Positions 12,937 to 24,561 of a stretch of 64,000 nucleotides of DNA are shown piece by piece. Position numbers and translations under genes: made by a program. The notes beneath the pieces were generated by a model. That model was given only the letters and a program-made list of their open reading frames with translations. It was not told the origin of the DNA and did no database searches. Numbering within the stretch: the first letter of the stretch is position 1; every line of letters begins with the position of its first letter. Origin of the DNA: Romanomermis culicivorax (lineage: Eukaryota > Nematoda > Enoplea > Mermithida > Mermithidae); the NCBI GenBank assembly GCA_963922205.1, contig CAWUHX010000028.1:434001-498000 (forward strand). Direction: 5' to 3'.

Positions 12937-13176
12937 CAGGTTTTTTTTGGGCCAGTTAAGAGCCATGGCTCCTAAAAATTCCGATTGGCTCCTAAAAATT
13001 GAGGGGCACAAGCCAAATTGGCTTTTAAACATTTGAGCCTAACGACCCTTTTGATTAGGTGAGTTTCCTGTCGGAGATGCATTCTTATGCGTTTTAAAGA
13101 AAAAATACAGAAAATTTTCTGTATTTTTTCTTGAAAAAATTTTCTGTATTTTTTCTTTCGCGCCGGATTTCTATTC
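12937..13176. mobile_element. Partial hAT-like end with GGCTCCTAAAAATT words
   Basis: Begins CAGGTTTTTTTTGGGCC and repeats GGCTCCTAAAAATT twice, the word set of the complete element at 14624-15677. No matching right end is seen. It contains the 32-bp palindrome at 13099-13130. Confidence 0.45.
13099..13130. repeat. Perfect 32-bp palindrome
   Basis: GAAAAAATACAGAAAA is followed immediately by its exact reverse complement with no loop. Half of the unit (TTTTCTGTATTTTTTC) is repeated just downstream at about 13140-13155. Confidence 0.85.
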
Positions 13177-13184
13177 TTGGTATC

Positions 13185-14096
13185 CACTGTTTTTTTTAGC
13201 GCGGCGCTAATAGAACGTGGGCCGCGCTAATGAAAAATTTTGATCATTAGCGCCGATCGCTAGTGACTGTATTTTTATTTCCGAATTTACAAGGCCGTTG
13301 GTACTTTGTCATATGTCAATTTCATGTCTCTCACAGAGGAAAATCTCAAAATTTTCCGGCGCTTCGCGCCGGTCAATGAGTATAACAGAACAGTCATTGC
13401 TTTCTATCAGGTGCGGCCGTTAGCATATCTACTTCCACTTACTAATTAACCTTCATCGCTTTCTATCAATTGAATTACTTCATTTCTTTTTTACTAATGT
13501 AGTCTAGAGTCAATAATTTACTGATAATTGAGATTTTTCATCACTTCTCAGAATTTTATTCTCTCGCTTCGTTTGGAGTTTCCCAACGTTTTGAAACATG
13601 GACCTTCACAATCTGCGATTGAAAGACGATAAGATCATCATTACAAGACCGTAAATTTAGAGCTTCTGTTCAGGAATAATTTTTGGGAACATACATTTTC
13701 CAGCATTTTGGAACTCAAAAATCCGAAAATTTTCCTGGCGCTGCGCGCCGGGATGAAAAAGGTATTACGATGCATTAGTTTAATTCCGATTAATTTTCAT
13801 CGTTATGAAGATTAATTTTAAAGCCTTCTAGAATGAAAAAACCTGAAAATTTTTTCCGGCGCGTTTTTTTGCTCGATTGCGGCCCTGTGAATATAGGTAG
13901 GTACGTTTTAAAGAAAGCTGTCAAAAAATAAGTTTACAATAACACATTTCTCGATAATGCTTAATACAATCACTAATAACTTGGTCACTATTGCAAAAAG
14001 AAATAAACTACTGTGCGCTAATAAAATTTTTTTGCGCTAATGGAGTCAAACTGCCATTAGCGGCACTGCTAATGTGTGTGGCTAAAAAAAACACTG
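13185..14096. mobile_element. hAT-like element, GCGCTAATG word family
   Basis: Ends CACTGTTTTTTTTAGCGCG and GGCTAAAAAAAACACTG, one mismatch in the first 16 positions. Exact 8-bp duplication TTGGTATC at 13177-13184 and 14097-14104. GCGCTAATG/CATTAGCG words are repeated beside both ends. It contains the nested element at 13290-13887. The same word set is in 40598-41319. Confidence 0.87.
13290..13887. mobile_element. Nested core A element, CAAGGCCGT end
   Basis: Starts CAAGGCCGTTGG and ends GCGGCCCTG, the termini of 3556-4463 but with the left G run lost. Flanks CGAATTTA and TGAATATA agree at 6/8. The interior matches core A, with triloop palindromes near 13357 and 13736. Confidence 0.65.
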
Positions 14097-14623
14097 TTGG
14101 TATCATTTCTGTTGTGGGGCTAGAAAATGTTGGCCTAGTTTACGCTTGCTTATAGCTTTTAAACATCAGCATATTATAGATGAATGTTTGACATTGTATA
14201 GTTTTTTCTTGACAGAAATCAAGATTTTTCTGGATTATTTTCACAGACTCGTTTCGTGGTCTTTTAGAATTTGAGGCTTTCGTGAATATAACTTTTTGCA
14301 TTCGAAAAATGATTAAGAAATCATCAGCACGGGAAAATTGTAGAAGTTCTTCTGTCTGGAGAAGCCGTTGGGTTCACTGAAAACTTAGACCTTTCATGCA
14401 GGAAATAAGCATTAAAAATATTCATTTTCCAACAATATACTTATCGCGCTTTTTTATGCTTTATACGTTTGAAAACAGCAATAAATAATTATGATTGGTA
14501 AATTACTGTCTCTAGATTATATTAGATCGAAAATGTTAGAAAATTGTTTGAACGCTTTCACCAATCAAGTGGTGGGAACATCACGATCGATCATTGGGTA
14601 ATTGTAGAAGAATGTGCTGAAAC

Positions 14624-15677
14624 CAGACTTTTTTTTAGTCATTTTAGGGGCCTGGGCCCCTAGAAGTTTGAAAATGGTTCCTAAAATTTTAGGTCTAGTT
14701 GCCATTTTGGCTCCTAAAATTTTGACTTATTCATATATATTATGGTGAATTGTAGTTATTTTCATTCAATTTTAGATTTAAAGTTTTACAGGTTCTAAAA
14801 TCATAAAACATCGAAAAATTTTCCGGCGTTTCGCGTAAATTACTCTATGCACTGTTTTTCTACAAATCAAACTTTCTGGGGAAAAAAATTCTCGACAAAG
14901 GAAAAAATATGAGGGTTCGCTTCGCATTGGAAAGATGAATTTTGGTGCCTTTAACAGATCAAAATCTCAATTTTTCCTTTTTTTATAATTATCATTTTAA
15001 ATATGGAGCAGAGTTTAAATTCATGGTCATAATGGAGGCGATTTTCCAAATTTTCAAGTTTAATTTGAATTTTTCCAACTTATGAAAGTATGAACATATT
15101 TTTTAGTTCGTAAATGATAAATATATATATATATATATATGTTTTCGAACCATGTATGTTTATCGAATAAGTTATCGTTAAATTGTTTTTCTATCATTTT
15201 AGAGTGTAAATCTAAAAAGAATTTTGTTGCGTAGCGCCGGAAAGATATAGAAAACAAGAGAACAATAAGAACAGGATCTGCACTTTCAAAACCCTATACT
15301 TTCGAGTCAGAAGGAAATAAACTCAAGTGCTACCTTGGAAGGTTTCTGCAAAAATAAACGAAATATATCGTGTTTTTTACATAAGAATTTTCTTTGCACA
15401 AAGATTTCTCGGCCGATCTTTGTACATGTGGAAAGAAGCCTGTAACCGAAAACGCTGTTTGGAAATCAAATTTTGAACAGTAATTTCTCTTTACACATAT
15501 CAACTAATTGAATATCTATATAATTTAATTATAAAGTACGTTCTACAGTGTGTTACATGCCCGTTTTTCGATATTCTGCAATTAAAAATTTTTGGCTCCC
15601 AAAATTTCAATTTGGCCCCTAAAAATTTAGGCCTAGGAGTCATTTGGCTCCTGGTTTTCAAACCAAAAAAGAGCCTG
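14624..15677. mobile_element. hAT-like element, GGCTCCTAAAA word family
   Basis: Left end CAGACTTTTTTTTAGTC, right end AAAAAAGAGCCTG. Flanks GCTGAAAC (14616-14623) and ACTGAAAC (15678-15685), 7/8 identical. Subterminal words GGCTCCTAAAATTT and GGCCCCTAAAAATT are repeated in both orientations. No transposase frame. Confidence 0.72.
15120..15140. repeat. (TA)n microsatellite
   Basis: About ten TA units inside the element at 14624-15677. Confidence 0.9.
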
Positions 15678-16143
15678 ACTGAAACAATTATTTTTCCGAC
15701 GTTTCAAAGGCCTCCAAAACTAAATTTTTCGTGCTAAGCGCCGAACAAGTTACTTTAGCTAGCCTTTTGATTTTTCCTCCAAAACTAACGAAATTCAGTT
15801 TTAAAAGTCTGGAAATGATGCGAATTGAATGAAATACAAGGAAAGTAACTTTTTTTAAACTGTTTCAACATTTTTCTTATGAAACTAGGCGAATTATCAA
15901 TTTTGGAGAGGGCAACTAAAAATTTATCAGTGCAGCCAATTTTTTTCCCCAAGTTGCACATTGCGTTTCTTTTTTATAGCACCAGCGCCAACGAGAATTA
16001 GTTGCCCAATTAAACGGGCGTAAACCATCAGGCGAAACTGGTAAATACATTGATTTTCTTCGTAACTGTATAAATAAGCAAGGGTCACATAATAACAGGT
16101 CTAACTTATTTAAGGTAAAACATCCCCTTGATAGTATAGCTTT

Positions 16144-17047
16144 TTGCAGTGTATTTTATTTAATGCTAGAAGTTTAGAGTTTGAATTGGAAGAACTCAAT
16201 ATGATTCTCGAAACACATCAATATGACCTAATATTTTGTACTGAAACATGGTTGCATGATGGTATTTCTGATGGTATACTATGCAATTTAAGATTCTACG
16301 ATGTCTTCCGAAAGGATATATCCAACAAAAGGGGTGGCGGGGTTACCATGTTTGTCAAAAAATCTATCCCTGCAATCCTCTCCAAAGTTCCATCTTCTTT
16401 TGATACTCGAAAAACACTAACCCTTGACTTCTCCTTCTCATGGTCTTCTTTATTGCCTTGTTCTTGTTTACAGACCACCTAAATTTAAGTTAGATTTCTG
16501 TGAAAAGCTCTGTTCTCTTCTAGAATGGTCATCAAATGTTAATTATCCTATCCGCATCACTGGAGACTTCAACTTGCCCAAGGTCAACTGGGTCAATTCT
16601 ACCTATCCCAATGAAGCCACGTACACATCTTTATTTGAGTCTCTTTCTAGTACGAGTCTCCAACAGCTAGTTTTGCAACCCACCCATAATAGCAATATCC
16701 TTGATATAATTTTTGGTGATACATCAGTCTTCGATGTCTATGTTGTCCCTCCTTTTTCTACCAGTGACCACTCGAGTGTAAGGTTCAAAATAACTTTTAA
16801 CACAACACCTTCTATTGCGAAATCTCTTCCCTTGAACTTTCCCAAGTCACACTATGACACTATCTCTGCGCTATTATTCCATGTCTCTTGGCCTGACGTC
16901 TTTTCTACATGTGAAAATGCAGAGGACATGTATCCTAGCTTTGTTGACATTTTAAAGCCCATTATTGCACAACACATACCAAATATAAATCAAAAAAGGC
17001 AAAAAAATATCCTAAATACCTCCAGAAGTCATTCGCCAAAAATTTAA
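16144..17047 (+). pseudogene. LINE apurinic-type endonuclease domain, frameshifted
   Basis: Two overlapping frames (16144-16482, then about 16450-17047) together encode an exonuclease/endonuclease/phosphatase-fold domain. Seen motifs: LFNARSL near the start, CTETWL (metal-binding Glu), VYRPP, GDFNLPKVNW (catalytic Asp/Asn), and SDHSSVRFKI (the terminal SDH). The frame changes near 16440-16470, just before VYRPP, so it cannot make an intact enzyme without correction. It nicks target DNA for target-primed reverse transcription in active relatives. Confidence 0.85.
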
Positions 17048-18005
17048 ACTTTGGAAAAACTATAGAAAAACTGAAACAGTCCTTGATAAGTTTCTTTTCA
17101 ACAGACACTGCAAATTTCTAAAAAATCAGATCAAATCATATCAAATCGAGATTGAAAAGAAACTTATTGACGAATTAGATCCCAGAACCTTTTATAAATT
17201 TGAGAATTCCAAAAACAAATCAAGTAGTACTATTCCCCCAATTTGCAGAGGCAACACAATTATTTCTGATGAAGATCAAAAGGCAGAACTTTCCAATGAT
17301 CATTTCACATCAGTCTTCACCAATGATGATGGTTCCATGCCACATTTCCCCAAAAGAACTATGTCTGAAATCTCCAATGTATATCATACTCTGTAGACCT
17401 CGTTCGTACTGCTCTCCGTAAACTGAATCCTTCCCTCGCCTTGGGTCCTGATGGGTTATGTGCCTATTTCTTGAAAAAACTATCCAACTGTTTGACTGAC
17501 CCACTTTCTCATATCTTCGAGGTTTCCTTCAGAACTGGAGCATTACCATCTGTATGTGGAAAACTGATAATGTGATCCCAGTCCAGTATACAAAAAAGTG
17601 ACTCCTCATGAACTTCAAATTACCGACCAATTTCCCTTTGCTGTGTAGTTTGTAAAATCATGGAAAGCATCATAAATTCTTCTATTATAGAATACCTCTG
17701 AAGAAACTCTTTATTAACACCCTTTCAGTTTGAGTTTTTGCCAAAAAAGTCCTGTGAAACACAGTTGCTCAAATGCAAAAATACTTGGACCAAACTTATT
17801 GATTCAGGTTCTTCTATTGATTTGGTCTACATTGATTTTAAAAAAGCTTTTGATTCCGTCTCCCATAGTAAGCTTGTTCTGGAGTTAAAAAATTATGGCA
17901 TCTCTGGTTTTCTTGAAAAATGGATCATCTTCTTTCTTTCAAATCGCACTCAACGGGTTTGCATTAACAACAAACTTTCCCTAGCATCAGACGTAAACAG
18001 TGGTG

Positions 18006-18672
18006 GGTACTAGTATAGCACGTCAACACCTAACTAAAAAAATTTTTTTTTGCTGTCGACTACTAGTATAGCACGTCAACATCTACCCCAAGAATATTTT
18101 TCGTTTGACCACTAGTATAGCACGTCAACACTTGACTAAGAAATTTTAGTTTATTTTCGATGACATATTCGTCTCAATGAATAATAATAATAATAATAAT
18201 AAAAATGCGCGAAAAACTTCATATTGATAATAATAATGTACAATGTTTTTCCACTGATACGTATCGAACGAATATTCTCTGTATTGCAAATCACAGCTAT
18301 TTGCAGCAAGTTAGGATCATCAGCCGCCATTCCAAAACAATTTTTCGGTATGTAATGATACTGTGTTTTCACAGTATTGATAACATTGCTCATGGGGCGC
18401 TTGTTCTATATGACACGCTAATGCTATTGTTTGTGTTGACCTTTTTACATGTATTGCCACAATTCTATATTCAGGAGTCATATCGCTTTGTGTCGACCTA
18501 TATTTACAGATATTATAACAGTAGCAGCATACATATTCAAGAGTCATACCGCTAGTCTGATAATTACTATAGTTTGTATGCTATACTACTAGTCAATTGT
18601 TGACGTGCTATACTAGTGGTCAAACGACGAAAACATTTTTTGGGGCAGGTGTTGACGTGCTATACTAGTACC
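18006..18672. mobile_element. 667-bp element with iterated TIR unit, inserted in the LINE
   Basis: Exact 8-bp duplication CAGTGGTG at 17998-18005 and 18673-18680. TIRs start GGTACTAGTATAGCACGTC and match for about 25 bp. The TIR unit ACTAGTATAGCACGTCAACA is repeated three times at the left (from about 18008, 18060, 18111) and twice inverted at the right (about 18600 and 18650), with similar spacing. No transposase. An (AAT)n microsatellite lies at 18181-18201. Terminus and duplication length suggest hAT or a related 8-bp class. Confidence 0.88.
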
Positions 18673-18687
18673 CAGTGGTGTCCCACA

Positions 18688-19087
18688 CATACATGTAATT
18701 GTGGGGGGGGGGGAAATGCTATGGGAACCCCCCCCCCAGAAATCGTCGACCATATGGCTAGCCATTGGGCGACCGCCCCTCCCAGGATTTTCTAATCCTA
18801 TGGCTAAGATACTGAAAAATATAAATTTTTTGATGGAAAATGTCAATTTTTGAACAAAAAATGGTCAAAAATGTGACTTTTCTGGGCGCTTCGCGAAAAT
18901 GAACACATTTTTTCCGTCTTTTTTGGAAAAATTACTACTTTTTAAACTATTTTTCGGACTTTTTTCGTGAAAAAAATCGATTTTTTTTCCTTGAGAGACC
19001 CCTCCCTCGAAATTTTGAGAATTACTGACCCCCGGCCCAAAAAAAGTCGTTCAACCCCCCAGACCTTGGGGCTCCGTTACATGTATG
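18688..19087. mobile_element. CATACATGTA-type MITE inserted 7 bp from another element
   Basis: 400 bp; ends CATACATGTAATTG and GTTACATGTATG; exact 8-bp duplication GTCCCACA at 18680-18687 and 19088-19095. Removing this element and 18006-18672 restores the LINE VPQGS coding block. It contains G and C runs and a GGCGCTTCGCG palindrome. Confidence 0.88.
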
Positions 19088-20219
19088 GTCCCACAGGGGA
19101 GTATTTTAGGCCCTACTCTTTTCTTTTTGTTTATAAATGACCTTCCAGATACACTAAAATCTGATGTTTACCTTTAGGCTGATCATGTAAAAATTTTCAA
19201 CACCTCCACACACTGCAAAATTCTTCAAAATGATCTTGAATAAATTTTCAATTGGTTCAAAACATGACAACTCAAAATTTCAGCCCAAAAAAGGACTATT
19301 CTTCATATGGGGCATGCAAATCCAAAAATTCCCAACAATTTAGGATTGTCTGCCATTCCTGGTGAAAATCCATATGTCAGAGACTTGGGTGTACTTATAT
19401 CCCAAAACTTGAGTTTTAGAGATCACTCAATTTGAATTACTAAGAAAGCTCAAGCTTAAGTTCCTTGATAATTAGAGCAATTATATCCCATGATACATCT
19501 AACTTAATGTGTGCTTTTACAGTTTACATCAGATCTCTATTGGAATATTGTTCAACCATTTGGAATCCTTTCTATGCCTCAAACATAAATCTCATTGAAA
19601 GGGTTCAGAGAAGGTTTACCAAAAGAATATGTAGTTTTGGGTCCATCCTTTCATGTGAAGAGTATTCGGCGAAGCTATGCTTGGGTAGCTTGGAAATATG
19701 TTGACTGCGCGTTGCATTATGTAGATGTTTCAAATAATTAAGGGACAATCCTGTCTCCAAAAATCGGACTTTTTTATTAGCAGCAATTTTGAGTCTATCC
19801 GTCGTAAAAATGACCACAAACACCAAACTGGTAAAGCAAAAACAAATGTTAGGTTATATGATTTCTCTAATAGGTATATTAATATCTGGAATCAACTTCC
19901 AAATGAAATTCTCAGTTCTTCTAATTCACACACATTCAAAACGAAAATTGCCAAAATTGATTTCTCAGATTATCTTGGGGGAGCGCGTTAGCCTGTTACA
20001 GAAATGTAACCTGCGCTTCCTTTTACTTGTCACTAAATATTTTACTGTAGCACATACTCTCGACCTTATATCCCTATTTTTGATCTTGAATTTAGTTATT
20101 CGAATTTTCTAAAATTTATCTTTCACTTTTATTAATTATTTTCTGGTTCTCGACTAATTATACTTTGTATTGTAATTTTGTGTTCACTTCGACAGATAAT
20201 AAAATCTTTCATTTATTCA

Positions 20220-20714
20220 TTGCAACCTGGCTTCAGCAAAATAATCTTAATGATTGATTTAATATGTGAGCTTTATTATTCTGTGTTTAATTGAGAATGT
20301 ACTCAAAGTGATTCATTTGTTATGTGGGCTTCTACTGGTATTTGAAGAATGTTTTAGAATAAATTTGTTGAAAAAAGCATTGTTTATATACTCCCACATT
20401 CATTTACAAACTTTTTAGTTTTGGCTTGTTGAAATTCGGATTGGTCTGCAAAATTTCGACCCAAGGAGCCAATTGGCCCGTTGGGAAAAATGAAACCAAA
20501 ACCCTGTGCTTACCTAACCAATTACCGTAAGTGTAGCTTCCTATAAGTGACCAGCTAAGCATAGTGCAACAGTTCTCTCGTAGAACTAAACACAACCTTC
20601 AGTCACGAATTAATAACTGGAACGACATATAAGCTTGCAATCGAAAAGCAATCCGGGTCGCCCCACATGCTTCCTGCAGGCTAACACAAAAATACTAGAA
20701 ACTCACCGAGCAAA
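20220..20714. other. No gene seen
   Basis: AT-rich sequence after the LINE tail. Only short frames. A CCAATTGG-containing stretch near 20460 resembles the terminal words of other elements but has no defined ends. Confidence 0.35.
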
Positions 20715-21190
20715 TTGAAAATATCCAGGTGCGCGAGTAGTGATTTTAGAGCTTCTATTCAGGAATATTTGTTTTATTGCATAGATTCATTTTCCGGCAT
20801 TTTAGAAAGTGGAAATCCGACTATTTTTCTGGCGTTTTGCGCCAGAGTACAAAATAAAAAAAAATTCCATAAATTTAATCGGAACCACAGAAACGTTGAT
20901 AACAGATAAGTTTATGAGAACTCTATCGTTAATATGCTTTCAGCTCCTGTAGAACACCCATATATCATTCATCATCAGCTCAATTTGACTGACCTGACTA
21001 AAACTTTATCAATTTTTCCTCAGGTTACTCACTCCAGAAACATCTGAATGTTTGGGTATACTCCTAAATTCATCCGTGGCTACCTTATAAAAGTTTTTAT
21101 AAATATGAAAAATTTTTGGGTAATGAAGGAAAAAATTTTGGATTCGGTTCTTGCTTGAATGGAAAAAATCTTAGAGAAAAAAAAACAGTG
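20715..21190. mobile_element. 3' half of a core A element ending AAAAACAGTG
   Basis: Matches the second half of 23496-24463 (palindrome-centred block near 20830, then a GATAACAGATAAGTTTATGAG-like stretch) and ends with a run of A then CAGTG at 21190. Left end not found. Confidence 0.6.
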
Positions 21191-21344
21191 GCTTAAGCTA
21201 GATCACGATTGTTAATATTATAACCGATTCCAGGCGTCGGAAAAAAAATTTAAAAGAAATTCATTTGGACCTTCTAAACTGCACCAAAATGCACATTTTA
21301 TATGTCCAGGTCCACTAAACCCCAAAATTTTCTTCCCCAATGGG

Positions 21345-22305
21345 CACTGTTTTTTTCCGCATATGCACTATAATGTGGGAAAAAATCTGGAATGTGGAAA
21401 AAAATTTTGAGGTCTTTCCACAAACGTGGAAAAAATTCATGGTTTTCCTATGGAAAGGATTCATTTTGGTGCATTTAGAAGGTCCAAATCTCAAATTTTT
21501 CCGCCGGTTATAACTTTAATAATCATTATTATTTATTACCAAGCTCAGGCGCGACTTTTAGTATGTCTACCTGCACTTACTATTTAATCTTTAATAGTTT
21601 TCATCATCTTAAACGTATTATTTATGTTTGATTGACAATCTTGAATGTTGTATATCTTCATATTTAATGAAGATCTACATTTTTTCCTTCATAGATTTTT
21701 TGAGAAAGATCAACACGTCAACTTTCTAAACTTTTTGAAGCGTCTGTTCCTCTCTTAGCGTAAATTCAATTCAAAAGCTTCACGGAAGTATTTTTGGGAA
21801 ATTTCTACGCTTTCTGACTCACAGCTTTTCGTCCAAATTTATGAAAGGTTACGAACAAATTAATGGTTTTAAAATTTTTCGAATGGTATTTTTCTAGAAA
21901 TTACGATTTATGAACACAAAATATACATCTAATTTTTGAGATATATGATCAGATCAGATTGAATAATTATCAGAATGCTTCAAAAAGCTCAAAAACACTT
22001 AAATAAAGCGTTTATGAGCATTTTCAAGCGAAAAACGAGGATTTTTAAACAAAAAAAATTTTTCCACATTGACCTCTTTCAGACAACCCCATGGGGAGGG
22101 GTATGAGGGGGGTATTACCCCTAAATAAAGTCCTTAAAATTGATCACTGGTTGCCTAATTTTGAGACAAAATGACGCGTTTAGTAGACATTTAGCTACAC
22201 TACCCCCGAAAATTTTGAATTTTACCCCTACCTGGAAAATTTGACCTTGGGGACCTCTGACCTCTTTCCACATTTGTGGAAAAAAGTTCGTGGAAAAAAA
22301 CAGTG
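21345..22305. mobile_element. hAT-like element, CACTG-T-run / GTGGAAA ends, core B
   Basis: Left end CACTGTTTTTTTCCGCATAT; right end CGTGGAAAAAAACAGTG. Core B inside, same order as 10213-11018. No target duplication is visible, so one flank may have been lost or rearranged. The right part contains the block repeated inverted in PHB2 intron 1 (see 22085-22255). Confidence 0.65.
22085..22255. repeat. Dispersed repeat block, inverted copy at 54127-54290
   Basis: The two places share, in opposite orientation, the same order of words (GGGGTATGAGGGGG, GGTATTACCCC, TTGATCACT, TTGCCTAATTTTGAGAC, TTTACCCCTACCTG, GACCTTGGGGAC). Confidence 0.7.
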
Positions 22306-22394
22306 CGCCCCACCGAGCACCATTATGAATGATGAGATGATTGGAAATAAAATGAAAATTGTTTACTTTAGCGCATACTTTCGATCGACCTTAT

Positions 22395-23158
22395 AGGCAT
22401 TAGTGCGCCTGGTGGCCACCCATCTTGTAACGTGTCTAATGCAAAAGATGCAAGAGGTACCTACAATAACTGGTTATGACGCGTAACTTGAGGCGACAGC
22501 ACGAAGCCTGGCTCAGGCTTAGGCTTGGACTGGCTTAAGCAATCGACTCGGGCAAAGACAATCGACCCAACGTTACCGAACGAAAGGGAAATTTTTGTTC
22601 CGTTAGGTTCGGTTGGAGGTTACTGTCGTCATTTTCTACGCATCTGCAGTTATTCTTTCCGATCGAAAGTGGATTTTCAAGCTGAACGTTTCAAGCTGTT
22701 GGCGATCAGTTCCGTCGAAAAATCAAATATAAATGACCCTATAGACTTGGGCCCTATTCAAAAGTGAAAAAATCCTATGATTTTTGTCGTCGACAGTCGG
22801 CTATTGCACTGCTAAATTGGACTTTAGGCTTAAGCATACCTGTACTTGGGGGAGGGGGGGGTTGGGGGGACCCCCCCCCCCCAACTTGGCCAGCCCTGTA
22901 CCCAAAATCATCCAACCCCCCAGTTAGGAAAGAATTAAAAAAATTTGCAAAAAAGTGTATGTTTTTTGGGACAAATTTCGACTTTTTTTCTACCACCCCA
23001 CATGGTCGGAGGTCTTACAGGTATGGGCTTAAGCTACCATTTAGCAGGCACGTTATACCGTTTAAGCCTCCTCTCCTCACACATTTTATCCAATTACTGC
23101 AGGTACATTTTTGCATTACACATGTTATAAGATGGGTGGCCACCAGATGCACTAATAC
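22395..23158. mobile_element. TIR element inside LINE tail
   Basis: Inverted ends CATTAGTGCGCCTGGTGGCC and GGCCACCAGATGCACTAATA continue inward for about 50 bp (GGTGGCCACCCATCTT). The host word CGACCTTAT occurs on both sides (22386-22394 and 23159-23167), so the insertion duplicated 8-9 bp. It carries the nested element 22835-23025. Confidence 0.7.
22835..23025. mobile_element. CATACCTGTA-type MITE with G/C runs
   Basis: 191 bp; ends CATACCTGTACTTGG and CTTACAGGTATG; exact 8-bp duplication GGCTTAAG at 22827-22834 and 23026-23033. Long G and C runs next to the left end; an AAAGTCGAAA-like block inside, as in its relatives. Confidence 0.88.
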
Positions 23159-23495
23159 CGACCTTATATCCCTACTTTTGATCTTCAATTTAGTCGTTCG
23201 AATCTTCTCAAATTTATCTTTCACGTTTATTCATTATTTCCTCGTTCTCGACTAATTATATTTTGTATTGTAATTTTGCGTTCACTTCGACAGGTAATAA
23301 AATCTTTCATTCAGTCTTTCATTCATTCATATATACATAGATTCGTAGTCGAAAATTTAATCAATTTGAACATCCTGAACAATCCTAGAGTTATTTAAAT
23401 TTTCTCAGCATTCTATTTCTTTTCGAGTCGTCACAAACTACTTGCACAGGTTTTCCTCATCTCGCTGACATGTTTAGCTGAAAAATAGGTTGGAC

Positions 23496-24463
23496 CACCG
23501 TTTTTTTCCTCAAATGGGGTCTTTTGAGGAAAAAAATTTCGAAATGAGGAAAAAAATTTTGGGTATGGTTCTCATTGTGGAAAAAATTTTGGGGAACTCT
23601 AAACAGAAAAGATGCGTTTTGGGACTTTAAAAGGTCAAAATCTCAAAATTTTCCGGCGCCGCGCGCCGGTCATGGGTATAATTATAACTATATTCTGTCA
23701 GGCGCGGCCGTTAGCATATCTACTTCGACTTAATAATTAATGCTCAACAGTTTCTATCAATCAAGTTAGCTCGTTTCATTTTCTAATCGTTTAACAGTCA
23801 ATTAGTCGCCGAAAAAAATTTTTCATCAAGTCTCTCAATTTTTTCTTTCGATGATTGGAATTTTTTAAACAATAGCAATCTGAACTTTTACGTTTATTGA
23901 AGATGAAAATTGAGGACATTAATCTAGAACGCGATTTTAAAACATTTGTTCACAAATTATCTGTTGGAGAGATTTATTTTTCAGCGTTTTAGAATATACA
24001 AAAACCCGAAAATTTTTCAGGCGCTCCGCGCCGGAATGGGAAGCACATTACACTTCATCAGTCTGATTTTAATTTATTTCCCAACGTTATGAAGGTTCAT
24101 TTTCCAGCGTTTTAGAAAACGAAAATCAAAAAATTAAGAACTAAATAAAATTAGATGATTCAAATCGGAATCACAGAAATGTTGATAGCAGATAAATTCA
24201 TGAGAGCTCTATCGTTGAATTGCTTCATCCGCTCCTTAGAACACCATTCATGAGCTCATTTTAACTAACATAACCTGAATTTTTTCAATTTTTTCCCTCA
24301 TTTTTGCAGGTTTCTGACTACAAATACATTAAAATGCTTGGGTATGCTCCTAAAATGCATAAAAAAGCATCCGTAGCCACATTATAAGCGTTTTTAAAAA
24401 TGTGGGAAAAAATTTTGGGTCCGGTTCTCATGTGGAAAAAATCTCCGAAGAAAAAAAACGGTG
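23496..24463. mobile_element. hAT-like element, CACCG-T-run ends with core A
   Basis: 968 bp; ends CACCGTTTTTTTCCTC and GAAGAAAAAAAACGGTG; exact 8-bp duplication GGTTGGAC at 23488-23495 and 24464-24471. End words are GAGGAAA and GTGGAAA fences. The interior is core A (palindromes near 23652 and 24018), which elsewhere sits between CAAGGCCGTA ends. Confidence 0.88.
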
Positions 24464-24561
24464 GGTTGGACACGATTTCTACAAAAAAATTAATGCGTTA
24501 AACGTTAACTTTTTATCAAAATTTTGGCCTAAAAATTTTCCGCAGTTTTCAGTATGTTTCT

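Larger units (their letters stand above)
17560..19990 (+). pseudogene. LINE reverse transcriptase, interrupted and mutated
   Basis: Recognisable blocks: NYRPISLCC-like region about 17620, FKKAFDSVSHSKL (first catalytic Asp) about 17840, then two inserted elements. The frame resumes at 19088 with VPQGSILGPTLFFLFINDLP. The catalytic FADD box is ruined: it reads a stop in place of F and ADH in place of ADD. The C-terminal part (LEYCSTIWNPFYASNINLIE, VQRRFTKRI) ends at GGAR-stop about 19990. Several stops and frameshifts. Confidence 0.87.
15975..20219 (+). mobile_element. CR1/L2-like non-LTR retrotransposon (LINE), dead copy
   Basis: Coding similarity starts about 15975 in a frame reading HQRQRELVAQLNGRKP (probably upstream of, or linking to, the endonuclease). 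It continues through endonuclease and reverse transcriptase and ends in a short ATTC/ATTT repeat tail rather than poly(A), typical of the CR1/L2 group. It is broken by frameshifts, stops and the insertions at 18006-18672 and 18688-19087. A second copy is at 47828-50097 and a 3' fragment at 22364-23333. Confidence 0.88.
22364..23333 (+). mobile_element. LINE 3' fragment split by a TIR element
   Basis: 22364-22394 and 23159-23333 together match the last ~210 bp of the LINE at 15975-20219, including CGACCTTATATCCCTA, the TAATAAAATCTTTCATTC tail and short ATTC repeats. The break is the element at 22395-23158. It is severely 5'-truncated and has no coding sequence. Confidence 0.75.

Noticed and set aside
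16296..16478. Minus-strand ORF opposite the LINE endonuclease
   Set aside because: It mirrors a clear plus-strand endonuclease domain and shows no motif of its own.
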